In this document: positions 8,431-17,385 of the stretch, piece by piece | How the letters are laid out: each line of letters starts with the position of its first letter | Numbering within the stretch: the first letter of the stretch is position 1 | Program-made: the position numbers and the translations under genes | From: Pseudomonas fluorescens | GTDB lineage: Bacteria > Pseudomonadota > Gammaproteobacteria > Pseudomonadales > Pseudomonadaceae | NCBI RefSeq assembly: GCF_001623525.1 | Contig: NZ_CP015225.1 | Span: 1,798,001 to 1,862,000, forward strand | Direction: 5' to 3' | Length of the DNA stretch: 64,000 nt | Notes under the pieces: generated by a model | What the model was told of the DNA's origin: nothing | Databases searched by the model: none | Seen by the model: only the letters and a program-made list of their open reading frames with translations

Positions 8431-9387
8431 ATGAACCCGACTAAATCGATGAGCTGCCCTTCACTGCCCAAGCCCGACTGGCACTGGCTGATTCCATTGC
8501 CACTGCTCGAAGCCGCGTTGCTGCTGACGTGGAGCTCCGGCTTCGTTGGCGCGCGTTTTTCCATTGATTACGCGCCAGCATTGCTGGTGGTGTTCTGGCG
8601 TTGCGTCGTGGTCACACTCGTCCTGTTGCCCTTCGTCGCCAGAGCGCTGCGCCGAACCTCGCCCGTCGTGCTGTTGAAAAATGCCGGCATCGGCCTGCTG
8701 GCGATGGCGGGCTACCTGGCCGGTATCACCCAAGGCATTGCGCTGGGTGTGCCGGCGGGCCTGGCCGCACTAGTCGCTGATCTGCTGCCGATGGGCCTGG
8801 CGCTGTTGGCTGCGAGCGTACTCAAGCAACGACTGGCCTGGCAGGTCTGGGCCGGCCTACTTATCGGCCTGCTCGGCGTCATGCTGGTGACCCAAGGCGC
8901 GCTGGCGTGGGGCAACGCGCCCTGGTGGGCCTATGGCCTGCCGCTGCTTGGCATGCTCTCGCTCGCCGTCGCGACTCTGTGGCAGAAATACCTACCCTGC
9001 GCGCAATCACTGGGCCTGTTGCCTAACCTGTGGCTGCAATGCTGCGTTTCGGGCCTGGCCTTCGCCCTGGTCGAAGCTGCCCATGGCAGCCTCGCCCCGA
9101 TACCCAGCACCGGCTTTGCACTGAGCGTCTTGTGGACTGCGGGCCTGTCGACGATGGGCGGCTATGGGCTCTACTGGCTGTGTCTGCGCCGCGCGACCGC
9201 CACCCGGGTCGCCAGCGTCCTGTACCTCAGCCCGCCCATTACGATGCTCTGGGCCTGGGTCATGTTCGACGAACCGCTTTCATGGCAGATGGTGTCGGGG
9301 ATGGCGGTGTCCGGGATTGGCATCTGGCTGGTCGTCGGCACCGAAGCCCGGCAGGCCAGGCGTCCGGCGCCTGAGCCGAAGCGCTAA
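8431..9387 (+). CDS. EamA/DMT-family transporter
   Basis: 318 aa from the ATG at 8431 (a GTG two codons upstream keeps the same frame). It is very hydrophobic, with about ten membrane segments in two EamA halves, and ends in a basic cytosolic tail. The family exports amino acids or other small metabolites. The adjacent divergent LysR gene is the likely regulator. The SD sequence is weak. Substrate unknown. Confidence 0.88.
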   Translation: MNPTKSMSCPSLPKPDWHWLIPLPLLEAALLLTWSSGFVGARFSIDYAPALLVVFWRCVVVTLVLLPFVARALRRTSPVVLLKNAGIGLLAMAGYLAGITQGIALGVPAGLAALVADLLPMGLALLAASVLKQRLAWQVWAGLLIGLLGVMLVTQGALAWGNAPWWAYGLPLLGMLSLAVATLWQKYLPCAQSLGLLPNLWLQCCVSGLAFALVEAAHGSLAPIPSTGFALSVLWTAGLSTMGGYGLYWLCLRRATATRVASVLYLSPPITMLWAWVMFDEPLSWQMVSGMAVSGIGIWLVVGTEARQARRPAPEPKR

Positions 9388-9478
9388 CCGCCCGGACTTG
9401 GCAGCGGGATGATACCTGTGGCAGCGTAGGCTGGAATTTCAAACAACCCTCACGCCCACAGGCAAAACGGTAGCCATT

Positions 9479-9877
9479 ATGATCTCGCACGTGTTTCTAG
9501 GTATCGGCGATTTTGATCGCGCCTTCGTGTTCTATTCAAAAATCATGACCGGGCTGGGCCTGACATTGAAATTTAGCGACGCCCACAAAGGCTGGGCGGG
9601 CTGGGTTGCCGAGCATTCACCTCGTCCGATTTTCGTGGTTGGAAAACCCTTTGACGGCAAGATGCACGAACCCGGCAACGGACAAATGGTGGCTCTGCTT
9701 GCCCCCAACCGGGAAGCCGTGAGGAACAGCTACGCGACAGCACTGGCACTGGGAGGGACGTGTGAGGGAGAACCCGGCTTGAGACCCCACTACCACCCCG
9801 ACTATTACGGCGCCTACTTTCGAGATCTCGATGGCAACAAGCTTTGTGTCTGTTGCCATGATTCGGTGTCGACTTAG
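9479..9877 (+). CDS. VOC-family (glyoxalase/bleomycin-resistance fold) protein
   Basis: 132 aa, the normal single-domain size. The start MISHVFLGIGDFDRAFVFYS and the end YYGAYFRDLDGNKLCVCCH are the family hallmarks: a metal-site His near the N-terminus and the paired beta-strand end. It may be a lyase, dioxygenase or binding protein; the substrate cannot be read from the sequence. It converges on the LysR gene at 9901. Confidence 0.85.
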   Translation: MISHVFLGIGDFDRAFVFYSKIMTGLGLTLKFSDAHKGWAGWVAEHSPRPIFVVGKPFDGKMHEPGNGQMVALLAPNREAVRNSYATALALGGTCEGEPGLRPHYHPDYYGAYFRDLDGNKLCVCCHDSVST

Positions 9878-9900
9878 TCGTGGCACCACAGGCAGAACTT

Positions 9901-10839
9901 CTAGAGTCGTTGCCCCCGCCCTGCTGCCGTCTGAGCCAAACTGGCCGTCAGCACGTCCAATAAAGCCGCGACCTTGGGAAGCGTCCCACGGTTTTTCTGC
10001 CAGGCAAGATTGATCGCCATTCCATCGGTTGCCCACTGCGGCAGCACTTCAACCAACGTCCCCTCATCCAGTTGTCGCTGGACCAACCAGGACGGTAATT
10101 GGGCAATACCGCAACCCGCCAATACCGCAATCACCAGGCCCTCGCCATCGCCCACCACCAGCGTTGGCGAGACCTGTTTCCTGAGCGTTTCGCCCCGATG
10201 CCCGGCAAAATTCCAGGGGCTGACGTTTCCATCCGGCCAACCATAGGCGATGCACTGGTGATGTTCCAGATCGAGGTCGATCAGGGGCGTGCCATGCCTG
10301 GCCAGGTACGCAGGGGACGCACAGAAAATATGCCATTCGCTGCCAAGGTGGCGATGCCCCCACGTGGCCGGCCAAATGTCCGCGCCTCCCAAACGGATCA
10401 CGATGTCCACGCCTTCCTGCACAGGATCGATAAAACCGTCGGAGAAGGAAAGGTGTGGCACCAGTTGCGGGAAGTCCTGCAGGCATCGCAAGACGATAGG
10501 CAGCACCTGGGATCGGCCGAAGGCGCCCGGAAGGTCGATCCGAACCCTGCCACGTGGCTCGGTGTTTTCAGCGTGCAGCGACCACTCAGCCTCTTCCAGG
10601 TCCGCGAGCACGCCTGTGCAGGTACGAAGAAAGGCGCGTCCTGCATCCGTCAGCGAAACACGTCGAGTCGTACGTTCGAACAGTCGAACCCCAAGTCGGC
10701 TCTCCAGGCGAGCAACGCTTTTGCTGATCGCAGAACTGGTCAGGCTCATCCGCTCAGCGGCAGCCTTGAAGCTGCCGGACTCGGCGACACAGACAAATAC
10801 ATCGATCCCCTTCAATCGCTCCGAGGAAAACATGGACAT
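9901..10839 (-). CDS. LysR-family transcriptional regulator
   Basis: 312 aa. The HTH is near the N-terminus (SGSFKAAAERMSLTSSAISK), followed by the LysR substrate-binding domain. Start at 10839, or the ATG two codons downstream. It is divergent from the MFS gene, with 142 bases between, so it probably regulates that gene. It belongs to the DsdC/AaeR-like branch that often controls transport or detoxification genes. Confidence 0.92.
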   Translation of the reverse strand: MSMFSSERLKGIDVFVCVAESGSFKAAAERMSLTSSAISKSVARLESRLGVRLFERTTRRVSLTDAGRAFLRTCTGVLADLEEAEWSLHAENTEPRGRVRIDLPGAFGRSQVLPIVLRCLQDFPQLVPHLSFSDGFIDPVQEGVDIVIRLGGADIWPATWGHRHLGSEWHIFCASPAYLARHGTPLIDLDLEHHQCIAYGWPDGNVSPWNFAGHRGETLRKQVSPTLVVGDGEGLVIAVLAGCGIAQLPSWLVQRQLDEGTLVEVLPQWATDGMAINLAWQKNRGTLPKVAALLDVLTASLAQTAAGRGQRL

Positions 10840-10981
10840 CCTTATTCATGAACTGAATTCAATCAACTGGAGAAAAAGCATCATAAATCAGAACTGGCTT
10901 CCTCAGTAAGCTTGGTTGCCGTGTGTCCGTCCGCGCGACAACGCTGCTCCCTATAAACATCTCCGGTCGTATGAGGCAAGG

Positions 10982-12211
10982 ATGCTCGCCACCCTTAAAA
11001 ACTACCCCGCGTCAGTCAACCTGCTGCTCTCGGCGTCACTCATCCTGACGCTGGCCCGGGCAATCACACTGCCCTACCTGGTCATCTACCTGTCGGGCAA
11101 CTTTGGATTGAACGTTGCCGACATCGGCCTGGTGATCGGCAGCACATTGATCATCGGTTCCCTGTTGAGCCTCTACGGTGGATTCCTGGTGGACAACGTG
11201 TCCAGCTACCGACTCATTCTGGTGTTCAGCGGATTATTCACGGCGGGGTTTCTCGGAACGTTTCTGGCTCGCGATCTCTGGCTGTTCTACAGCTGCCTAG
11301 TGCTGATCAACCTGGCTTATGCCGTGATCGATATCGCGGTCAAGGCAGGATTCGGCAGCTTGCTCGCGGTGGCCGAGCGCAGCGAAGCGTTCTCGATCAA
11401 ATACACGCTGACCAACATCGGCTATGCCGTTGGGCCATTTCTCGGGGCGGGAATAGCCGATCTGGACATCAGCTTGCCATTTTTATTGTCCTGCATGCTC
11501 GGTGCCGGGTTCTGCCTGGTCTATTTTGTCTGGGGCGACAGGGACCTGGCAGTCGTCGATGCGAGCCACTGTCGGAGCGAGCTGGCTCGCGAAAGCGCTA
11601 AACCCGTGCCTTTCCTGGCCGTGGGCAAGCTTCTGCTGCGCGATTACCGCTTAGTGTGCTTCACCCTCGGCGGCCTGCTCAGCGCAGTGGTCTTCGGCCA
11701 GTTCACGGCCTATCTCTCCCAGTACCTGGTGGTCACTACAACAGCGCAGTCCACCTACCGCATCATCAGCGCCCTTGTGACGACCAACGCGCTGATGGTG
11801 ATCAGCCTGCAATACGTCATTGGCCGAAAAATTTCCCACCGTCATCTGAACCTGTGGCTGGCAGCGGGGCTGAGTCTGTTCATCCTCGGCTTGGCCGGCT
11901 TCGCCGTGGCCGATACCCTCCTGCTCTGGGTGATCGCCATGGCGGTGTTCACGGTCGGAGAGATCATCGTCTTCCCCACTGAATACATGTTCATCGACAA
12001 CATCGCGCCCGACCACCTGCGCGGCATGTACTACGCTGCGCAGAATCTCGGCAACCTCGGCGCCGCCTCCGGGCCGGTGCTGTGTGGCGTCGTATTGGCA
12101 ACGCAGCCACCTCACTACATCTTCTACATGCTCGCCCTGTTCATTGTTGCCGGTGGTGTGTTTTATTTCCTGGGAACTTGTCGGCTGATCGACTCGCCGG
12201 CCAAGACGTAA
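10982..12211 (+). CDS. MFS transporter with a REP-derived insert in the central loop
   Basis: 409 aa from the ATG at 10982 (GAGGCAAGG just upstream; the open frame extends to 10916 without a good SD). There are twelve predicted membrane segments, so it is a major facilitator of the drug/metabolite exporter type. At about residues 195-206, in the loop between segments 6 and 7, the codons read CRSELARESAKP. This is the translation of a REP sequence (about 11566-11600) and is not expected in the family. The frame is kept, so the protein is probably functional. Confidence 0.9.
   Translation: MLATLKNYPASVNLLLSASLILTLARAITLPYLVIYLSGNFGLNVADIGLVIGSTLIIGSLLSLYGGFLVDNVSSYRLILVFSGLFTAGFLGTFLARDLWLFYSCLVLINLAYAVIDIAVKAGFGSLLAVAERSEAFSIKYTLTNIGYAVGPFLGAGIADLDISLPFLLSCMLGAGFCLVYFVWGDRDLAVVDASHCRSELARESAKPVPFLAVGKLLLRDYRLVCFTLGGLLSAVVFGQFTAYLSQYLVVTTTAQSTYRIISALVTTNALMVISLQYVIGRKISHRHLNLWLAAGLSLFILGLAGFAVADTLLLWVIAMAVFTVGEIIVFPTEYMFIDNIAPDHLRGMYYAAQNLGNLGAASGPVLCGVVLATQPPHYIFYMLALFIVAGGVFYFLGTCRLIDSPAKT
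11566..11600 (+). repeat. REP sequence inside the MFS coding region
   Basis: CGGAGCGAGCTGGCTCGCGA with flanks is a typical single REP core. It sits in frame in the MFS gene, in the cytosolic middle loop, and encodes SELARES, a known tell-tale of REP insertions in Pseudomonas proteins. Confidence 0.8.
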
Positions 12212-12412
12212 TGCATGGCCTGTGACGATCGGTACGACGATCCAACGTTTCATTGCCTGGCGGCGCATTCCGGACGCCGCTGAGACCCAAGCCGTTACCG
12301 AGTTCTTTTGCCACTGAGGTGATCGCTTAGCCGGCGCTTGATAAAACCTTCAGCACCCCCATCACAAAGGCGCCAGCCTTCGCCAGCAACGTGCCCAAGC
12401 GCGAGCTGATAC

Positions 12413-13318
12413 TCAAGAAACATCCGCTCGCAGGGCCGGGTGCTCGCGCAGGCGCTCGACGATGTAGTCCACGAAGCTGCGCACGCGCATCGGCGCCTTG
12501 CTTCTTTCGCGGTAGACCACATGAACCGGTATCGAGGGCGGTTCATAAGGTTGGAGGACCCGGCGCAAGCGTCCGCTGTTCAGATAGTCGTGCAGTGGAT
12601 AGTTCAAGCAGCGCATCAACCCAGCCCCATGAGCCGCCGCATCGATGGCCGTTTGCAGCGTGGCGCAGTTGAGCCGCGTGCGTGCCTTGAGACCGCTGGC
12701 CGGCTGATGGAAAGGCCACTGGACCCAATCCTGATTGGCCTGTGTGGCGATCAGTCGATGATTGTGCAGATCCTGCGGCACAACCGGTTCACCATGAAGC
12801 GCCAGGTAGCCAGGACTGGCGCAGACGAGTGAACGAACGCTGCCGACCGGTCGTGCGATCAATGAGCAGTTGGGCAGGTGCCCCACCAGCACCGCCACAT
12901 CCAGCCCTTCCTCATGCATGTTCGGAAAACGATCGTGGTAGTGGGCGAATATCCTGATCTCGGGGTACTGATCCATGTAGCCGGCCAGCACCGGGGCCAT
13001 GACATAGCGGCTGAACAGCAAGGGCAACAGGATCGTCAGGTTGCCTTGGGCCTGGACATGCCAGCCCTTGGCCGATGCCTCGGCCTCGTCAATCGCCCTG
13101 AGGATCCGTGAACAGTCAGCCATGAAGCCGATCCCGGCTTCAGTCAGCACGACCCCGCGCGTGCTGCGCAACAGTAACTGCACACCCAGTCGCGCCTCCA
13201 ACCGAGCGATGGCACGCATCACGGTCGGTCCGGAAACGTTGAGGCGCTGGGCTGCCGAAGCGAGACTGGGGCACTGCGACAGCGCATGGAACATCAGCAT
13301 TTCATGGTGGCGAGCCAT
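12413..13318 (-). CDS. LysR-family transcriptional regulator (tandem copy 2)
   Basis: 301 aa. The N-terminal HTH includes LASAAQRLNVSGPTVMRAI and the effector domain runs to the C-terminus. The end resembles the preceding LysR protein (IPVHVVY...RVRSFVDY here against LPIHVVYQ...VRTFVDF there), so the two are paralogues. Its ATG overlaps the stop of the preceding lysR gene (TGATG at 13316-13320), implying coupled translation. The 200 bases downstream (12212-12412) hold no supported gene. Confidence 0.92.
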   Translation of the reverse strand: MARHHEMLMFHALSQCPSLASAAQRLNVSGPTVMRAIARLEARLGVQLLLRSTRGVVLTEAGIGFMADCSRILRAIDEAEASAKGWHVQAQGNLTILLPLLFSRYVMAPVLAGYMDQYPEIRIFAHYHDRFPNMHEEGLDVAVLVGHLPNCSLIARPVGSVRSLVCASPGYLALHGEPVVPQDLHNHRLIATQANQDWVQWPFHQPASGLKARTRLNCATLQTAIDAAAHGAGLMRCLNYPLHDYLNSGRLRRVLQPYEPPSIPVHVVYRERSKAPMRVRSFVDYIVERLREHPALRADVS

Positions 13319-14238
13319 CAGGCGAGGCCTTTTACGACAGGCTTGAGCGTGACGTCGTCCCCCAACCGATCAGCGAGAAAGTCGACGAACGTGCGCACCT
13401 TGGCCGGCACTCGATTGCTCTTCTGATACACCACGTGAATCGGCAACGCTGGCGGCTCGAACGCCTTGAGCACCACCTCAAGTTCCCCATCGGCGACCTG
13501 CCGGGCTACTTGATAGGACAAGACCCGGGTCACGCCCCAACCCTGGCAGGCGATATTGATCGCCGCCTGATTCGCGGTCACCACCAGGCGTGGATCAAAG
13601 CGCAAGCTCAGCGAACTGGCCTCGTCCATGAACTGCCAGTGGCTCAGCAAATGACTGGCCGAAGACATCACGATGTTGGCCTTGCTCAACTCACCAGGAT
13701 GCGTTGGCCGTCCGTGTCGCTGGAAATAGGCCGGGGCACCACAAATCACCTGGCGCACTTCACCAACCTTGATGGCGTGCTGATTGTTTTCCTGCAAATG
13801 ACCGATGCGGATCGCCACGTCGATGCCTTCGTCGGCGATGTTCACCACGCGGTCGACCAACAAGGCGTTGAGGTGTACCGAGGGAAATTGATCCAGGTAA
13901 TCCGTCAGCAAAGGCGCGATGTACAGCTCGCCAAACAGCACCGGAGCGGTGACCGTCAGATACCCGCAGGGGATCGAATAGCTGCCGGCAGCAGCCTCCT
14001 CGGCTTCATCGAGCTCACTCAGGATCCGTCGGCAATCTTCCAGGTAGCGTTGCCCCGCTTCGGTCAAGTACACCTTGCGGGTGGTGCGCGACAACAGCTG
14101 GGTGCCAATCCGCTCCTCCATCGCCGCAATGGCGCGCGTCACGCTTGGCGGTGAAATACGCAGTCGGCGGGCAGCAGCGGCGAACCCTTCCTCCTCGGCC
14201 ACCGCCATGAAAACCTGCATTTCCTGAAAGCGATCCAT
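13318..14238 (-). CDS. LysR-family transcriptional regulator (tandem copy 1)
   Basis: 306 aa from the ATG at 14238 (MDRFQEMQVFMAVAEEEG); the open frame upstream to 14304 is not needed. HTH with FAAAARRLRISPPSVTRAI, then an effector-binding domain. It lies 78 bases after the GST gene in the same direction, so the order GST-lysR-lysR may be one transcript. Regulators of this branch often control oxidoreductase or GST genes in response to aromatic or electrophilic compounds. Confidence 0.92.
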   Translation of the reverse strand: MDRFQEMQVFMAVAEEEGFAAAARRLRISPPSVTRAIAAMEERIGTQLLSRTTRKVYLTEAGQRYLEDCRRILSELDEAEEAAAGSYSIPCGYLTVTAPVLFGELYIAPLLTDYLDQFPSVHLNALLVDRVVNIADEGIDVAIRIGHLQENNQHAIKVGEVRQVICGAPAYFQRHGRPTHPGELSKANIVMSSASHLLSHWQFMDEASSLSLRFDPRLVVTANQAAINIACQGWGVTRVLSYQVARQVADGELEVVLKAFEPPALPIHVVYQKSNRVPAKVRTFVDFLADRLGDDVTLKPVVKGLA

Positions 14239-14316
14239 GGGTGGTCCAGTCTTGAGGGCACGTGGCTTGAATGGACTTGCCGGAAGATGCCCCCCGACAA
14301 GCACCCGCGGTTTGAA

Positions 14317-14946
14317 TCAGGCTTGCTGCAAGCCCTTGGCGGTACGTTGCATGCCGACGAAATTCGGCAAGGCTTCGATGCTGCCCAGCCAGGCCCGGAC
14401 ATTCGGGTAGTCGGTCAGCGCGACGTTGCCTTCCGGCGCATGGGACACGTAGGTGTACGCGGCCACATCAGCGATGGTTGGTTGCTCACCGGCCAGGAAC
14501 CGGCTTTGCCCCAACTCCGTCTCCATCACCTTCAACAGGGCATGGGAGCGCTTGATGGCGTCTTCGGCGTCATAGCCGGCGCCGAACACGGTGATCAACC
14601 GGGCGTTGGCCGGCCCCTGGTTGATCTGGCCCGCCGCCACCGACAGCCAGCGCTGCACCCGCGCCTGGGCAAGCGAATCACTGGGCAGCCATTGCCCCTT
14701 GCCATACTTGGTCGCGAGGTAGACCAGGATCGCGTTCGAGTCGGCCAGGACGGTGCCGTTATCGTCAATCACCGGCACCTGGCCAAAGCTGTTGATGGCG
14801 AGAAACTCCGGCGTCTTGTGCTCACCTTTCATCAAGTCCACGAATATCAACTCGGTTGGCAAGCCAAGCAGCGAGAGCATCAGCTCGACACGATGGGCGT
14901 GCCCCGACAGCGGGTGGCGATAAAGTTTGATCGCTTTCTCAGACAT
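14317..14946 (-). CDS. Glutathione S-transferase family protein
   Basis: 209 aa from the ATG at 14946 with GGAG six bases upstream. It has a thioredoxin-like N-domain starting [17 protein letters not shown] (catalytic Ser candidate in PLSGH), the cis-Pro region [19 protein letters not shown], and a helical C-domain with [11 protein letters not shown]. Likely cytosolic, acting in conjugation or dehalogenation of an electrophile. It is followed by the tandem lysR genes. Confidence 0.9.
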   Translation of the reverse strand: MSEKAIKLYRHPLSGHAHRVELMLSLLGLPTELIFVDLMKGEHKTPEFLAINSFGQVPVIDDNGTVLADSNAILVYLATKYGKGQWLPSDSLAQARVQRWLSVAAGQINQGPANARLITVFGAGYDAEDAIKRSHALLKVMETELGQSRFLAGEQPTIADVAAYTYVSHAPEGNVALTDYPNVRAWLGSIEALPNFVGMQRTAKGLQQA

Positions 14947-15081
14947 GACGTACTCCATGTTGTTTTGGGCTCGAAGCGGTGATCGCGTCGATGGCGCTAT
15001 CCTCTGCTCCTGTCCCGGACAGCGGAATAACCAGCTTCTACAATCCAGCATTTCATCCGGTGAAACAGTCGGACGGTCAGC

Positions 15082-15135
15082 CTAGTGGCCTGTACGGTTA
15101 ATTCGAGTACACGAATCAGCCACGCAGGCCACTAG
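15082..15135. repeat. Inverted repeat overlapping the end of the oxidoreductase gene
   Basis: CTAGTGGCCTG (15082-15092) is repeated in inverted form as CAGGCCACTAG (15125-15135); the stop codon of the oxidoreductase lies in the right arm. It may be a transcription terminator for the minus-strand gene, but there is no clear T tract. The inner part also has a weaker TGTAC...GTACA dyad. Confidence 0.5.
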
Positions 15136-17186
15136 ACCTCCAGCACCAACGGCTCGCTCCCCTGGGCCGGTACGGCGCAACAGATCAGCACCTCACCTTC
15201 GCCGACCGGTTCGGCCGGCTGGCTCAGGTAATGCACCTGGCCGCGGCTCAAGCGAGTTTTGCAGGTGCCACAGGAACCGCCGCGGCAACTGAATTCCGGG
15301 TTAAGGCCGCGCGCTTCGGCCAGCTCCAGCAGCGTCCCACTGCCCGGTTCCCAACGTGCCTCCTTGCCGGAACTGGCGAACAAGACCTTCACCGCTTCAT
15401 TCGCGGCCGGCACTTGCTCTGGCGCCGGCATGCTCACTTCGAGATCTCGCACAAGCGTCGAGGGCCCGAAGGTTTCCGCGTGGATGCGATCGTCAGGAAT
15501 GCGCAGTTTGCGCAGCCCGTCGTACAACGCCTGGGTAAAGCTGCCCGGCCCGCACAAATAGAAGTCGTAGTCGTTGAGCGGCAGCAGCTTCTTGAGCAGT
15601 TCCACATCGATCCTGCCGGCCAGGTCATAGACCTCAGCGCCCCCTCCATCAGTGGGTGGCTGGCTGACCAGGCGCAGGACCTGTAGCTTGTCGCCGGCAC
15701 GGGCGGCCAGTTCGTCGATCTCGTCACGGAAAGCCAGGTCGGCCACCGAACGAGCGCTTTGCACCAGCCAGACCGGGCGCATGCGGCTGATGCGTTGGCC
15801 CTGGTAAACCACCTCGCGCAACATCGACAACAGCGGCGTGATGCCTACCCCCGCTGCCAGCAAGACCAACGGACGCCGCTCGGTGGCCTGGACGGTGAAA
15901 TGGCCCTGAGGCGCCCGCGCCTCAATCTCGTGCAGCGCCTGCACCTGATCATGCAGGTGGGAAGACACCGAGCCATCGCGCTTGACGCTGATACGCAAGA
16001 AATCATCCGACGGCGCACTGGATACGCTGTAGGTCCGGATCGATGGAGCGTTCTGCCCCTCCAACAAGATCCTCACCGGCAAATGTTGCCCGGCTTCAAA
16101 CCGGGGCAAACCCAAGCCATCGCTCGCCTGCAGGTAGAACGAGCGAATGTTGTGGCTTTCATCCACCACCCGCGCAACACGCAACGCCCGCCAGCGGCTA
16201 CGCAGCGCCTCGGCCTGCAAGCGCTCGGCGGCCTGCGCCCAACTGCCGGTCATCATCGAATTGGGCGAGTCGCCTTCGTCCTGGTCCTTCCAGCGCAGCG
16301 CAATGGCTGCTGGGCGATACACGATGCGTTGCGGGATAAAGCGCAGCAGCCGCTCGGCGCCCTGGAACGCGCTGATCTCGGGGTCGTCCAACAGCACTTG
16401 CGCCGAGCCGCTCATTTGCAGCAGATCGCCTGTCCGGAAATCGACGAACACCAGCCCGGCCCTTGGATTGAGCAGAATGTTGCCCAGCGTGTTGAAAAAC
16501 AGGTTGCCGGAAAAGTCCGGGATGGTCAGCGATCCGTCTTCATCCATGCGCACAAACCCCGGCTTGCCACCACGGTGGGAAGCATCGACCTGCTGCTCGC
16601 CATCGCGTACCACGTAGGTGGCGATATAGAACGAATCGGCCGCCGTCACCAGGCGCCGCACCAGCGGGTCGGACAGGGTCAGTTGACGCGGCGCAACGGC
16701 CTGCGCGTCGACAAAGTGGTACTGGCGCAAGTTGATGTAGCGAGGGCAGTTGCCATACGCCTGGCTCACTGAAATCTCGAGCCCCGGGTCGAGCTGACGA
16801 CGTACGACACCGTTCATGCGGTTGCGTCTGCGGGTGTGCAACTCGATCCCCAGCATCCCGATGGCATCGCCCTCGCCCATGCCCTCCTGGGCCGGGTCGT
16901 TCGGCTCAGGTTCGAGTTGGATGTGCAGGGTCTGCGGATCGGGTGAGTTCATGAAGCCCGGTTGTCCCGCGCGCAGGGTCGCCCAGACGTCGCCTTGCCG
17001 ATCCACCGCCCCCAGCACCACGAAAGGCAGTTGGGCGTAGAACTCCCGATGCTGGTCCGGCATCCAGGTACGCGCCAGTTGCCGTTGACCGACACTGGCC
17101 ATCATGTCGACTGCCCCGACGGAGCGCTGCAAGGCCAGCTCTCCTTCGTGCCAGGGCGAGTTTTTTGCTTGCAAGGCTTCGTCCAT
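15132..17186 (-). CDS. PNPOx-like / ferredoxin reductase / 2Fe-2S fusion oxidoreductase
   Basis: 684 aa, three modules. Residues about 1-320 are a pyridoxamine-5-phosphate-oxidase-like flavin domain. About 330-560 is a ferredoxin-NADP-reductase-like FAD/NAD part with RTYSVSSAPSDD and GVGITPLLSML. About 590-684 is a plant-type 2Fe-2S domain with C634, C639, C642 and a fourth Cys at 669/670. The start is set by GAGGAG upstream of the ATG. The architecture fits a self-contained electron-transfer chain from NAD(P)H through FAD to 2Fe-2S, with a flavin/O2-active N-domain. Substrate unknown. Such fusions are common in Pseudomonas and are usually annotated only generically. Confidence 0.9.
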   Translation of the reverse strand: MDEALQAKNSPWHEGELALQRSVGAVDMMASVGQRQLARTWMPDQHREFYAQLPFVVLGAVDRQGDVWATLRAGQPGFMNSPDPQTLHIQLEPEPNDPAQEGMGEGDAIGMLGIELHTRRRNRMNGVVRRQLDPGLEISVSQAYGNCPRYINLRQYHFVDAQAVAPRQLTLSDPLVRRLVTAADSFYIATYVVRDGEQQVDASHRGGKPGFVRMDEDGSLTIPDFSGNLFFNTLGNILLNPRAGLVFVDFRTGDLLQMSGSAQVLLDDPEISAFQGAERLLRFIPQRIVYRPAAIALRWKDQDEGDSPNSMMTGSWAQAAERLQAEALRSRWRALRVARVVDESHNIRSFYLQASDGLGLPRFEAGQHLPVRILLEGQNAPSIRTYSVSSAPSDDFLRISVKRDGSVSSHLHDQVQALHEIEARAPQGHFTVQATERRPLVLLAAGVGITPLLSMLREVVYQGQRISRMRPVWLVQSARSVADLAFRDEIDELAARAGDKLQVLRLVSQPPTDGGGAEVYDLAGRIDVELLKKLLPLNDYDFYLCGPGSFTQALYDGLRKLRIPDDRIHAETFGPSTLVRDLEVSMPAPEQVPAANEAVKVLFASSGKEARWEPGSGTLLELAEARGLNPEFSCRGGSCGTCKTRLSRGQVHYLSQPAEPVGEGEVLICCAVPAQGSEPLVLEV

Positions 17187-17385
17187 CAGCTACTCCTCGC
17201 GCTCGCAGCATGAACGCCTGCGCCAGTGCGCTACGGTTGGGGAATCTCCGCCATCGTTTGCACGGCTGTGCAAGTGGCTGGAGTCATCTTCTGCCCAAAG
17301 CGACGGCGCAGGAATACGCACGAACTGCAATCCACCGTTTCATAAAATGGAATGGTGGAAGAACGAGCAATGGCCCCGACGGCGA

